Below are positions 1 through 7,140 of a stretch of DNA of 19,666 nt, piece by piece. The position numbers and the translations under genes are program-made. This DNA comes from Zoogloeaceae bacterium (GTDB lineage Bacteria > Pseudomonadota > Gammaproteobacteria > Burkholderiales > Rhodocyclaceae). Where the stretch lies: contig JAISLJ010000079.1 of NCBI GenBank assembly GCA_031290955.1, positions 1-19,666 on the forward strand. Reading direction: 5' to 3'. Numbering within the stretch: position 1 is the stretch's first letter; each line of letters begins with the position of its first letter. Under the pieces are notes generated by a model. That model was not told the origin of the DNA, did no database searches, and saw nothing but the letters and a program-made list of their open reading frames with translations.

Positions 1-29
1 ACCTCTTCCTGCACGAGCGTCCGCTTCAT
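1..29 (-). CDS. Start of an unidentified minus-strand gene (partial)
   Basis: Only the first nine codons are inside the window, reading MKRTLVQEE. The start is supported by an excellent Shine-Dalgarno sequence (AAGGAGGG on the minus strand, 35-42) five bases upstream of ATG. The gene runs off the left edge and is divergent from yqgE. Nine residues are not enough to assign a family. The gene call rests on the ribosome binding site and an open frame to the edge. Confidence 0.5.
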
Positions 30-34
30 CTCAA

Positions 35-42
35 CCCTCCTT
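35..42 (-). promoter_or_regulatory. Strong ribosome binding site of the left-edge gene
   Basis: On the minus strand this reads AAGGAGGG, nearly a full anti-16S match, five bases from an ATG at 27-29. It is the main reason to believe that a gene begins here and leaves the window. Confidence 0.6.
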
Positions 43-162
43 GGAATTCCCAGGGAGATACTATGACGACCGGACAACTATCGCGCTACAAAGGTGGACA
101 GATAGGAAGCTCGCTACACGACATCTGGCCCCGACTTGCCGCGAAGCGTTAAAATGGATGCC

Positions 163-723
163 ATGGAAACCGTCAATCTCACGCACCATTTCCTCATCGC
201 CATGCCCGCCATGGCCGATCCCCATTTCAATCGCGCCCTGATCTACGTCTGTGAGCACAACAGCCAGGGCGCCTTGGGTGTGATCGTCAACCGGCCAATC
301 GACCTCGTGCTCGCAGGATTGTTCGAGAAGGTGAATCTGGAACTGGAAGCCCGGAACCTCGCCTCGCTGCCCGTCTATTTTGGCGGCCCTGTGCAGATGG
401 ATCGGGGCTTTGTCCTCCATCGCCCGCAGGGGCAGTGGCAATCGAGCCTGCGGGTGAACAATGATATCGGCCTTACGAGTTCCAAGGATATCCTCGTCTC
501 CCTAGGCAAGACCGGGGAGCCGCAGGAGATGATCGTCACTCTGGGCTATGCGGGCTGGGGGGCCGGACAACTGGAAAACGAACTGGGGCAAAATGCCTGG
601 CTCACCGTGGATGCAAGTCCTGAAATTCTCTTCCACCTGCCGCCCGAAGAACGCCTGCCCGCCGCCATGCAAAAGCTGGGCATCAGCTTCTCGCAGCTTT
701 CGACCACGGTCGGGCACGCCTGA
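163..723 (+). CDS. yqgE: YqgE/AlgH family protein (UPF0301)
   Basis: The 186-residue product starts METVNLTHHFLIAMPAM and contains the family hallmark block around CEHNSQGALGVIVNRP (about residues 28-43), then a GGPV segment near residue 70. Family members are usually 185-190 residues, which fits this ATG. An ATG at 154 and a TTG at 136 are in frame upstream but would add residues not typical of the family, and no start has a strong Shine-Dalgarno. The molecular function of YqgE/AlgH is not settled; in Pseudomonas it was linked to alginate regulation. It is cytoplasmic by appearance, with no signal or membrane segment. It lies 12 bases upstream of ruvX, an order conserved in many proteobacteria. 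Confidence 0.93.
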   Translation: METVNLTHHFLIAMPAMADPHFNRALIYVCEHNSQGALGVIVNRPIDLVLAGLFEKVNLELEARNLASLPVYFGGPVQMDRGFVLHRPQGQWQSSLRVNNDIGLTSSKDILVSLGKTGEPQEMIVTLGYAGWGAGQLENELGQNAWLTVDASPEILFHLPPEERLPAAMQKLGISFSQLSTTVGHA

Positions 724-735
724 ATTCTCCTTGCA

Positions 736-1149
736 ATGGGCACCATCCTGGCCTTCGACTTTGGCGAGACGCGCACCGGCGTTGCCGTGGGCGAGACCGC
801 GCTGGGACAAGCCTACCCGCTGACCGTCATCACCGCCCGGGACGACGCGGCGCGTCTGAAAGCCATCGCCCCCCTGGTGCGGGAATGGCAGCCGGAGCGT
901 TTGGTGGTCGGTCGGCCAATCCATGCCGATGGCACAGCGCACGCCTTCACGGAACGCGCCCATGCTTTCCGCCTGCTGCTCGCCGAACACTTTCGACTCC
1001 CGGTACAGGAGGCGGACGAGCGCCTTACCTCCTGCGAAGCCGAAACGCGCCTGCGCGAGACCGGGCGCAACAGCCGGAGCATGAAGCCCATCCTGGATGC
1101 CGTGGCCGCGCAACTCATCCTGCAAACCTGGTTCGATTCCTCCTCATGA
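736..1149 (+). CDS. ruvX: RuvX/YqgF Holliday-junction resolvase-like nuclease
   Basis: This 137-residue protein has the RNase H-like fold signature of YqgF. It shows DFGETRTGVAVG at residues 8-19 with the first catalytic Asp at 8, VVGRP near 56, the DERLTS strand near residue 94, and the C-terminal KPILDAVAAQLIL block carrying the last acidic residue. YqgF is known for processing the 5' end of pre-16S rRNA and has been described as a Holliday-junction resolvase-like enzyme. Its length matches the family. It starts 12 bases after yqgE, and its stop overlaps the ATG of pyrR (ATGA), indicating translational coupling in one operon. Confidence 0.94.
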   Translation: MGTILAFDFGETRTGVAVGETALGQAYPLTVITARDDAARLKAIAPLVREWQPERLVVGRPIHADGTAHAFTERAHAFRLLLAEHFRLPVQEADERLTSCEAETRLRETGRNSRSMKPILDAVAAQLILQTWFDSSS

Positions 1150-1679
1150 CGAAACCTCTCTCCCCCGAACGCGCAGCGCTGCCGGATGCCGAGGCGCAAT
1201 GCCAGGCGCTTGCCGATTTGATCCGCCCGACGCTGACGCCCGAAACCACCTTGGTTGGCATCTACAGCGGCGGCGCGTGGATTGCCGAACGCCTGACCGC
1301 CTTCCTGCGCCTTCCTGCGGAGGCGGGGCGCATCGACATTTCCTTCTACCGCGACGATTTCGCCGAAAAGGGCTTGCACTCGCAAGTGCGCCCGACGCGC
1401 ATTGATTTCGACGTGAATGGCCGCCGCCTCGTCCTGGTCGATGACGTGCTCTACACAGGCCGCACCACCCGCGCCGCGCTGAACGAACTGTTCGACTATG
1501 GCCGCCCCGCCGCCGTGGAACTTGCCGTGCTTGCCGACCGGGGCGGGCGTGAATTGCCGGTCGCGCCCGATTATTGCGTCTGGAACCTTGCGAGCCTCGC
1601 GCTCTCGCCTGCGGACAGCCTCACCCTGGCCCGTGACGAGACAGGGCGTCTCTTCTGGAAGCTGGAATGCCATGCATGA
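1146..1679 (+). CDS. pyrR: PyrR bifunctional pyrimidine regulator / uracil phosphoribosyltransferase
   Basis: The 177-residue product has a type I phosphoribosyltransferase PRPP loop, LVLVDDVLYTGRTTRA at residues 95-110, which is the classic PyrR version of the motif. It also has the GIYSGGAWIAERL segment (38-50) and the FYRDDF block (67-72). In Bacillus, PyrR binds UMP and pyr mRNA and has weak uracil phosphoribosyltransferase activity. In Gram-negative bacteria the regulatory role is less clear. The ATG at 1146 overlaps the ruvX stop; reading further upstream in this frame gives only sequence that lies over ruvX. Its stop overlaps the start of pyrB, so pyrR and pyrB are surely co-translated. 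No PyrR-type attenuator hairpin was recognised upstream. Confidence 0.93.
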   Translation: MTKPLSPERAALPDAEAQCQALADLIRPTLTPETTLVGIYSGGAWIAERLTAFLRLPAEAGRIDISFYRDDFAEKGLHSQVRPTRIDFDVNGRRLVLVDDVLYTGRTTRAALNELFDYGRPAAVELAVLADRGGRELPVAPDYCVWNLASLALSPADSLTLARDETGRLFWKLECHA

Positions 1680-2661
1680 AAATCCGCAACTGAATGAACA
1701 CGGCGAACTCACGCATCTGCTCTCCACCGAAGGACTTTCCCGCGAGATCATTACCCGTATTCTGGATACCGCCGCGACCTTCGTCGGCATCACCGACCGC
1801 GAGGTGAAGAAGGTGCCGCTCCTGCGCGGCAAGAGTGTCTTCAACCTCTTCTTCGAGAATTCCACCCGCACCCGCACGACTTTCGAGATCGCCGCCAAGC
1901 GCCTTTCCGCCGATGTCCTCAACCTGGACATCACCCGCTCTTCCACCGCCAAGGGTGAGACGCTGCTGGATACCATCGACAACCTCTGCGCCATGCACGC
2001 CGACATGTTCGTCGTCCGCCACGCCGAGAGCGGCGCCCCCTACCTGATCGCCGAACATCTGCGACGCATGGGTTTGCATGATATCCATGTCGTCAATGCC
2101 GGCGATGGTCGCCATGCCCATCCGACCCAGGGGCTGCTGGATATGTATACCATCCGGCATTTCAAGCAAGCGTTCGAGCATCTTACTGTCGCCATTGTCG
2201 GCGACATCCTGCATTCGCGCGTCGCCCGTTCGGATATCCATGCCCTGAAAACCCTGGGCGTCCCGGAAATTCGCGCCATCGGCCCGCAAACCCTGCTGCC
2301 CCGCGAACTGGCCCGCTTGGGCGTCAAGGTCTGTCACGATATGGCGGCGGGTATCCGCGACTGCGACGTCATTATCATGCTGCGCCTGCAAAACGAGCGC
2401 ATGAACGGCACGCTCTTGCCGTCGGCGGGCGAATATTTCCGGGTCTATGGCCTGACGCAGGAAAAACTCGCCCGCGCCCGCCCGGACGCCATCGTGATGC
2501 ATCCCGGCCCCATGAACCGGGGCGTGGAAATCGCCTCCGAAGTCGCCGACGGCCCGCAGGCGGTGATCCTCGACCAAGTCACCTTCGGCATCGCCGTCCG
2601 CATGGCCGTCATGAGCCTCCTCGCAGGTCGGGAGCAGACATCAGGCGTCCGGGATTCGTGA
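1672..2661 (+). CDS. pyrB: Aspartate carbamoyltransferase catalytic subunit
   Basis: The enzyme condenses carbamoyl phosphate and aspartate in pyrimidine synthesis. The 329-residue product has the carbamoyl-phosphate motif FFENSTRTRTTFE (STRTR at 64-68), the mid-protein HPTQGLLD block and the aspartate-domain HPGPMNRG segment near residue 280. Its length is normal for the long betaproteobacterial type. The start ATG at 1672 overlaps pyrR by eight bases and gives MHENPQLNEHGEL, similar to relatives. In related bacteria a pyrC or pyrC-like gene usually follows at once; here it does not. Instead there are 213 non-coding bases and then a CitE-like gene. Confidence 0.96.
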   Translation: MHENPQLNEHGELTHLLSTEGLSREIITRILDTAATFVGITDREVKKVPLLRGKSVFNLFFENSTRTRTTFEIAAKRLSADVLNLDITRSSTAKGETLLDTIDNLCAMHADMFVVRHAESGAPYLIAEHLRRMGLHDIHVVNAGDGRHAHPTQGLLDMYTIRHFKQAFEHLTVAIVGDILHSRVARSDIHALKTLGVPEIRAIGPQTLLPRELARLGVKVCHDMAAGIRDCDVIIMLRLQNERMNGTLLPSAGEYFRVYGLTQEKLARARPDAIVMHPGPMNRGVEIASEVADGPQAVILDQVTFGIAVRMAVMSLLAGREQTSGVRDS

Positions 2662-2874
2662 AAAGCTTCATATGCCATGAAAATGAAACCAGCAGGGAAA
2701 TAGATCCAGGGGGCGTCATCGCTGGAACGCTCGTGCATACCCGGGAAGGATTGCGGTCATTGAAGAAATCAAGGTGGGTGATTCTGTGCGTTCTGTGGCA
2801 CACTTCTCACCCTCAACTCTTCCTCCATCCGCCAGGATCGAATCGTCCGGGATGCGATACCTTTTGGAGTCCCC
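2662..2874. other. Gap between pyrB and the CitE-like gene
   Basis: No convincing gene, terminator hairpin or strong promoter is visible in these 213 bases. A 76-codon open frame (2658-2888) overlaps both neighbours and lacks a ribosome binding site. The stretch is more AT-rich than the flanking genes and contains a TTCTGTGCGTTCTGTGG string (2782-2798) that loosely resembles the short 'TTCTGTGTCTTCCGCGTC' repeats noted elsewhere in the window. Confidence 0.4.
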
Positions 2875-3870
2875 ATGCGCCATCCTGACGAAGTTTTGTT
2901 TGCCGACCAAAAACCCTTGCCGATGCTGCCCGTGGTGGATCATTACGCGGGGTCGGAGCGGCGGATTCACAAGGCGCTCTTGCGGCAGCGGGAACTGGGG
3001 CCGGTGTTCGACATTACCTGCGATTGCGAGGACGGCGCGGTTGCGGGCGCGGCGGCGGAACAGGCGCGGATGTGCGCGGCGCAGGTCATGGGCGCGGAAA
3101 ACCAGTTTGGTCGTGTCGGAGTGCGTCTGCGCGGCCTGGCTTCGTCCGGATGGGAGGAGGATCTGGAAATCCTCGTGCGCGAGGCCGGGACGCGGCTGGC
3201 CTTCCTCACCCTGCCCAAGCCTGAATCCGCGCGCGACGTGGAATGCTTCCTCGCCGCCCTGCGCCAGGCGGAAAGCCGTTTCGGCACGGGGCACGCCATT
3301 CCCGCGCATGTGCTCATCGAGACGCACGGCGCGTTGCGCGATGTCTTCCAGATTGCTGCGCTGCCCGGCGTGGAGAGCCTTGATTTTGGCCTCATGGATT
3401 TTGTCTCCGCGCATCGGGGCGCGATTCCCGCCTGGGCCATGCAAAGCCCCGGCCAGTTCGCGCATCCGCTGGTTGTCCGCGCCAAGTGTGAGATTGCCGC
3501 CGCCGCCTTCCTGCACGGCATTTGTCCAACCCACAACGTGACCACCGAACTCAGGGATGCTTCTGTAATCACCCATGACGCCCGCCGCGCGCGCGAACTG
3601 GGTTTTTTGCGCATGTGGAGCATCCACCCCGACCAGATCCTGCCCATCCTGGAGGCGCTGCGCCCGGATTTTTCCGAAGTGGCAAGCGCCGCCGAAATCC
3701 TCGCGCAGGCCCAGAACGAGGATTGGGGGCCGATCCAGCACCAGGGCCGCCTGCACGACCGCGCATCCTATCGCTATTACTGGGAATGCCTGCGCCGCGC
3801 CAGAACAACCGGCATGGCGCTGCCGGAAAAGGCCACACGGCGTTTTTTCCCTGTCAGGGAGAAAGAATGA
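2875..3870 (+). CDS. HpcH/HpaI aldolase / citrate lyase beta (CitE)-like protein
   Basis: This 331-residue TIM-barrel enzyme belongs to the CitE/HpcH superfamily, whose members cleave or hydrolyse CoA thioesters such as citryl-, malyl- or citramalyl-CoA with Mg2+. Supporting segments are DCEDGA (metal/substrate Asp-Glu, about residues 50-55), RLRGL (82-86), LIETHGAL with the metal-binding Glu (about 147-154), LDFGLMDF (about 169-176) and the C-terminal WSIHPDQI (about 248-255). The start has GGAG five bases upstream of ATG. It is not adjacent to citD, citF or ethylmalonyl-CoA genes, so it is not a citrate lyase subunit in the usual sense. The exact substrate cannot be told. Its stop overlaps the start of maf. 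Confidence 0.85.
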   Translation: MRHPDEVLFADQKPLPMLPVVDHYAGSERRIHKALLRQRELGPVFDITCDCEDGAVAGAAAEQARMCAAQVMGAENQFGRVGVRLRGLASSGWEEDLEILVREAGTRLAFLTLPKPESARDVECFLAALRQAESRFGTGHAIPAHVLIETHGALRDVFQIAALPGVESLDFGLMDFVSAHRGAIPAWAMQSPGQFAHPLVVRAKCEIAAAAFLHGICPTHNVTTELRDASVITHDARRARELGFLRMWSIHPDQILPILEALRPDFSEVASAAEILAQAQNEDWGPIQHQGRLHDRASYRYYWECLRRARTTGMALPEKATRRFFPVREKE

Positions 3871-4607
3871 TGACCAAAACCGCCGAATCAATCCAGCATG
3901 CCATCCAGACGGCAAAGCCAGCCCTGTCGGACGCGGCAAACACCATTGCAGGCGAGATTCCTGATCGCGCCCAAGGGAATCCCCAAGAAAAATTGCCGTC
4001 CGCAGGACAATTGCCGTCCGCAGGACTGGTGCTCGCTTCTTCCTCGCCGTTTCGGCGTGAACTTCTTGCCCGGCTGGGCGTGGCGTTCCAGATTCTCCAT
4101 CCGGAGGTCGACGAATCCCCCTTGCCTGGCGAAGCGCCGGAGGCCTTGGCCTTGCGGCTTTCCGAAGCCAAGGCGCGCGCGGTGGCGGATGCCTTTCCCG
4201 ATGCCTTGGTGATCGGCAGCGATCAGGTTGCCAGCGTCGGGGGACGCACCTACGGCAAGCCCGGCACACATGACAAGGCCGTGGCCCAGTTGCGGGCGCT
4301 CTCCGGCAAGACCGTGCATTTCCACACCGGCCTTTGCCTTCTGGATACCCGCGCAACGCCCGCCATTTCCTACCTGCGCTGTGTTCCCACCCTGGTTACT
4401 TTCCGCGAACTGACCGAAGCCCGGATCGAAGCCTATCTTGAACGGGAACCCGCCTATCATTGCGCGGGTTCCGCCAAATCCGAAGGACTGGGCATCGCGC
4501 TGATTGCCCGCCTGGAGGGCAGCGATCCCAATGCCTTGGTCGGGCTGCCGCTGATTGCGCTTTGTGATCTCTTTCTGGAAGCCGGGTTCGATCCCCTCGC
4601 TCATTGA
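3867..4607 (+). CDS. Maf/YceF-type nucleotide pyrophosphatase with N-terminal extension
   Basis: The Maf core begins at about residue 53 with LVLASSSPFRRELLARLG and continues through VIGSDQVASVGGRTYGKPGT and SAKSEGLGIALIARLEGSDP. The SEGLGI...NALVGLPLI pattern matches the YceF subfamily, which hydrolyses 7-methyl-GTP, rather than the dTTP/UTP-type YhdE. The total is 246 residues against about 190-200 for the family. The extra 50 or so N-terminal residues include a six-residue repeat (KLPSAG-QLPSAG) encoded by a perfect 18-base tandem. A strong GGGAG five bases upstream supports ATG at 3867 (or the adjacent ATG at 3870), overlapping the previous stop. A TTG at 4011 is in frame nearer the core but poorly supported. 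Confidence 0.9.
   Translation: MMTKTAESIQHAIQTAKPALSDAANTIAGEIPDRAQGNPQEKLPSAGQLPSAGLVLASSSPFRRELLARLGVAFQILHPEVDESPLPGEAPEALALRLSEAKARAVADAFPDALVIGSDQVASVGGRTYGKPGTHDKAVAQLRALSGKTVHFHTGLCLLDTRATPAISYLRCVPTLVTFRELTEARIEAYLEREPAYHCAGSAKSEGLGIALIARLEGSDPNALVGLPLIALCDLFLEAGFDPLAH
3991..4026. repeat. Perfect 18-base tandem repeat inside maf (2 copies)
   Basis: AATTGCCGTCCGCAGGAC occurs at 3991-4008 and again at 4009-4026 with no mismatch. It keeps the reading frame and encodes the LPSAG-type hexapeptide twice, just before the conserved Maf core. A near-identical unit lies inverted at 15155-15173, and degenerate units lie at 11268-11304. Confidence 0.85.
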
Positions 4608-4610
4608 CAT

Positions 4611-5327
4611 ATGCGGCGCGGCACGTTCTACCTGATTCCCGTGCCTTTGGGTGCAGCTTCGCCGCCGGAAGCGGTCCTGCCGCCGCCGGTGCTGGAAACC
4701 CTGCGCGGCCTGCGGCATTTTGTCGTGGAAAACGCCAAGAGCGCCCGCGCCTTCCTGAAAGGCGCGGCAATGCCGACGCCATTGCAAAGCCTCTCTCTTG
4801 CCGAACTCAACGAGCACACGCCCGCAGCAATGCTCCCTGCCCTGCTCGCGCCCATCCGGGAAGGGCACGACCTTGGCCTGCTCTCGGAGGCAGGCTGCCC
4901 GGCGGTGGCCGATCCCGGCGCGGCCCTGGTGGCGCTGGCGCAGGCGGAATCCCTGCGCGTTGTTCCCTGCGTCGGCCCCTCAGCGCTCCTGCTCGCGCTC
5001 ATGGCCTCCGGCCTGGAAGGACAACGCTTTGCCTTCCACGGCTACCTTCCCGCCCGCGCGGAAGCGCGCCGCAGCGCCATCCGCAAACTGGAAGCGGCAT
5101 CCCGCGCCCGCGACGAAACCCAATTGTTCATTGAGACGCCCTACCGCAACCAGGCGCTCTTCGCCACGCTGCTCGAAACCGCCCACCCGGACACACGCCT
5201 CTGTCTTGCCATCGACATCACCCTCGCCACGGAAAGCATCCAGACCCGAACCATCGCCAACTGGAAGCGCCAGCCGCCCCCGGACCTGGAACGCCGTCCC
5301 ACGGTATTCCTGCTGTCCTGCGGATGA
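4611..5327 (+). CDS. SAM-dependent methyltransferase, tetrapyrrole methylase fold (RsmI-like)
   Basis: The 238-residue product has the tetrapyrrole-methylase layout: FYLIPVPLG (residues 6-14), the LSEAGCPAVADPGAALV loop (about 93-109) that forms the SAM pocket in RsmI-type enzymes, VPCVGPSALLLALMASG (about 117-133), and FIETPYRN near residue 172. It is shorter than E. coli RsmI (about 286 residues), lacking much of the C-terminal region, and belongs to the short group commonly found beside maf in betaproteobacteria. RsmI modifies 16S rRNA C1402; whether this shorter relative does so is unknown. It starts three bases after maf and is probably co-transcribed. No terminator was seen after it. 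Confidence 0.87.
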   Translation: MRRGTFYLIPVPLGAASPPEAVLPPPVLETLRGLRHFVVENAKSARAFLKGAAMPTPLQSLSLAELNEHTPAAMLPALLAPIREGHDLGLLSEAGCPAVADPGAALVALAQAESLRVVPCVGPSALLLALMASGLEGQRFAFHGYLPARAEARRSAIRKLEAASRARDETQLFIETPYRNQALFATLLETAHPDTRLCLAIDITLATESIQTRTIANWKRQPPPDLERRPTVFLLSCG

Positions 5328-5440
5328 TGACGTTGAACAGGCTCTCAGGAAAGACAGAAATAAAGGAGGCCAAGGCAAACACACAGCGCAAGACAGGAAA
5401 ACACAGCGATCGCTACATTCTTGACGGGGCAGTACTACGC

Positions 5441-5686
5441 TCACGTCTTCCGGTCGCGCGTGGATGCTGATATTTTGGAAAGGAACACAAACATCACGAA
5501 GAAAAACATCAGCAAACCGCCAGTAGCCTCTGAGGAAGCAAAGGAGGCGCCGGTCAAGAGGCTCCGCAAGCCCTGTCCCATGAATTCAAAGCCATAGACA
5601 ACATCAACGCCCCCGGTGATTGGAAGATAATATGTGGGAAGCAGCAGGCTGACGAGGAAAAGCAAAACACTCAATTTTGTGTGCAT
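5441..5686 (-). CDS. Small membrane protein, unknown family, downstream of glmU
   Basis: The 81-residue frame starts MHTKLSVLLFLVSLLLPTYY, which looks like a signal peptide or first membrane helix (residues 4-22). It ends with a second strongly hydrophobic stretch (about 57-71, containing LLMFFFVMFVFL) before a basic tail. A start at 5722 would overlap the glmU stop as ATGA and add a non-hydrophobic 12-residue leader; I prefer 5686 because the hydrophobic segment then begins at the N-terminus. Neither start has a strong ribosome binding site. Base composition is more AT-rich than in neighbours. I recognise no family. Its position suggests it is the last gene of the dsbC-glmU transcript. Confidence 0.5.
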   Translation of the reverse strand: MHTKLSVLLFLVSLLLPTYYLPITGGVDVVYGFEFMGQGLRSLLTGASFASSEATGGLLMFFFVMFVFLSKISASTRDRKT

Positions 5687-5718
5687 GTTTTTCCCCGCCT
5701 TGGGGAATGCCGGGCGGC

Positions 5719-7140
5719 TCATGTTTGATCTGTTTCCTTCTGCGGGCGTTTCCAGGCGGGCAGGGTTGTCTGGCGGGGGCGGGAAACGGTGAGGGCTTCG
5801 GGGGGAGCGTCGCGGGTGAGTGTGGTGCCTGCGCCCAGCGTCGCGCCCCGGCCCACGCGAACCGGCGCGACCAGTTGCGAATCGGAACCGATGAAAGCAT
5901 CGTCCTCAATCACTGTCCGGGATTTGTTCACGCCATCGTAGTTGCAGGTGATGACGCCCGCGCCAATGTTGACCCGCTGCCCCACTTCCGCATCGCCCAC
6001 GTAGGCAAGATGGTTGGCCTTGGAATGCGCGCCCAGACGGCTTTGCTTGATCTCGACGAAATTGCCCACATGCGCATGCTCGCCCAGTTCCGCGCCGGGG
6101 CGCAGCCGCGCATACGGCCCGACCACCGCGTGAGCGCCCACCCTGGCCCCGTCGATATGGCTGAAGGCGGCGATGCGCGCGCCCGCGTGGATTACGGCAT
6201 CGCGGATCACGCAGTAGGGGCCGACCGTGACGCCATCCTCCAGCACGACCCGCCCTTCAAAGACCACGCCCACGTCAATGCGCACATCCTGGCCGCAGAC
6301 GAGATCGCCACGGATGTCGATGCGCTCGGGATCAAGGAGATGCGCACCCGCTTCCATGAGGGATTGCGCCCGATGCCGTTGGTGGATGCGCTCCAGCCGC
6401 GCAAGCTGAGCCTTGTCGTTGACGCCCTCGATCTCCCAAAGGTGCGCAGGCGCGGCGCTGCGGACGGGCACACCCTCGGCGACGGCCTGGGCAACCACGT
6501 CCGTAAGATAATATTCACCCTGGGCATTCCGGCTGGAGAGCGCCGCCAGCCAGCGCCACGGCGCGGTGGCGGGCAGCGCCATGATGCCGGTGTTGATCTC
6601 GTCGATCCGGCGCTCTGCCTCGCTGGCGTCCTTTTCTTCCACGATGGCGCGGATCTTGCCCGCCTGGTCGCGCACGATGCGACCATAGCCGCGCGGGTCG
6701 GGCAGGCGCGCGGTCAGGAGCGCCAGCCCCTCCCGGGCCTCCGCAAGCAGCGCCCGCAAGGTCGCCGGGGAAACGAGCGGCACATCGCCATAGAGCACCA
6801 GCGTCGGCAAGGCAGGGTCAAGGCAGGGCAGGGTTTTACGCAGGGCATGGCCGGTTCCCAATTGCGGGGCTTGCAGCACCCAGAGGAGATCGTTCTCCGC
6901 CTGCCATGCGGCGCGCACCGCCTCGCCGCCGTGCCCGTAGACCACCACCAGATGGCGCGGCCGCAACGCGCGCGCCGTCTCCAGGACATGCTGGAGCATA
7001 GGCTTGCCGCCCAAGGGATGCAATACCTTGGGGAGCGAGGCGCGCATGCGCTTGCCCTGCCCTGCCGCCAGGATCACGATGTTGCGCGGCGTCTCATCCG
7101 GCAAGGCCGACTCAGGCAGGCTCGCGCAGGCCATGCGCAT
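5719..7140 (-). CDS. glmU: Bifunctional N-acetylglucosamine-1-phosphate uridyltransferase / glucosamine-1-phosphate acetyltransferase
   Basis: GlmU makes UDP-GlcNAc for peptidoglycan and lipopolysaccharide. The N-terminal uridyltransferase domain has NIVILAAGQGKRMR followed by LPKVLHPLGGKPM, then VLYGDVPL and the INTGIMALP segment. The C-terminal left-handed beta-helix shows hexapeptide turns and the acetyltransferase block around LGAHSKANHLAYVGDAEVG and VNIGAGVITCNYDG. The chosen ATG (7138-7140) has GGAGGG eight bases upstream and gives 473 residues, about 20 more than usual before the nucleotide-binding loop. A TTG at 7102-7104, after the preceding stop, would remove most of the excess but lacks a ribosome site. 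The start overlaps the upstream membrane-protein gene by 29 bases, implying coupling. Confidence 0.96.
   Translation of the reverse strand: MRMACASLPESALPDETPRNIVILAAGQGKRMRASLPKVLHPLGGKPMLQHVLETARALRPRHLVVVYGHGGEAVRAAWQAENDLLWVLQAPQLGTGHALRKTLPCLDPALPTLVLYGDVPLVSPATLRALLAEAREGLALLTARLPDPRGYGRIVRDQAGKIRAIVEEKDASEAERRIDEINTGIMALPATAPWRWLAALSSRNAQGEYYLTDVVAQAVAEGVPVRSAAPAHLWEIEGVNDKAQLARLERIHQRHRAQSLMEAGAHLLDPERIDIRGDLVCGQDVRIDVGVVFEGRVVLEDGVTVGPYCVIRDAVIHAGARIAAFSHIDGARVGAHAVVGPYARLRPGAELGEHAHVGNFVEIKQSRLGAHSKANHLAYVGDAEVGQRVNIGAGVITCNYDGVNKSRTVIEDDAFIGSDSQLVAPVRVGRGATLGAGTTLTRDAPPEALTVSRPRQTTLPAWKRPQKETDQT

Noticed and set aside
136..162. Upstream TTG (136) or ATG (154) starts for yqgE
   Set aside because: The family consensus begins at the METVNL methionine (163), and the extra residues have no support from a ribosome site.
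2716..4356. 546-codon minus-strand open frame
   Set aside because: Antisense to the CitE-like gene and maf, with low-complexity Arg/Pro/Gly-rich product.
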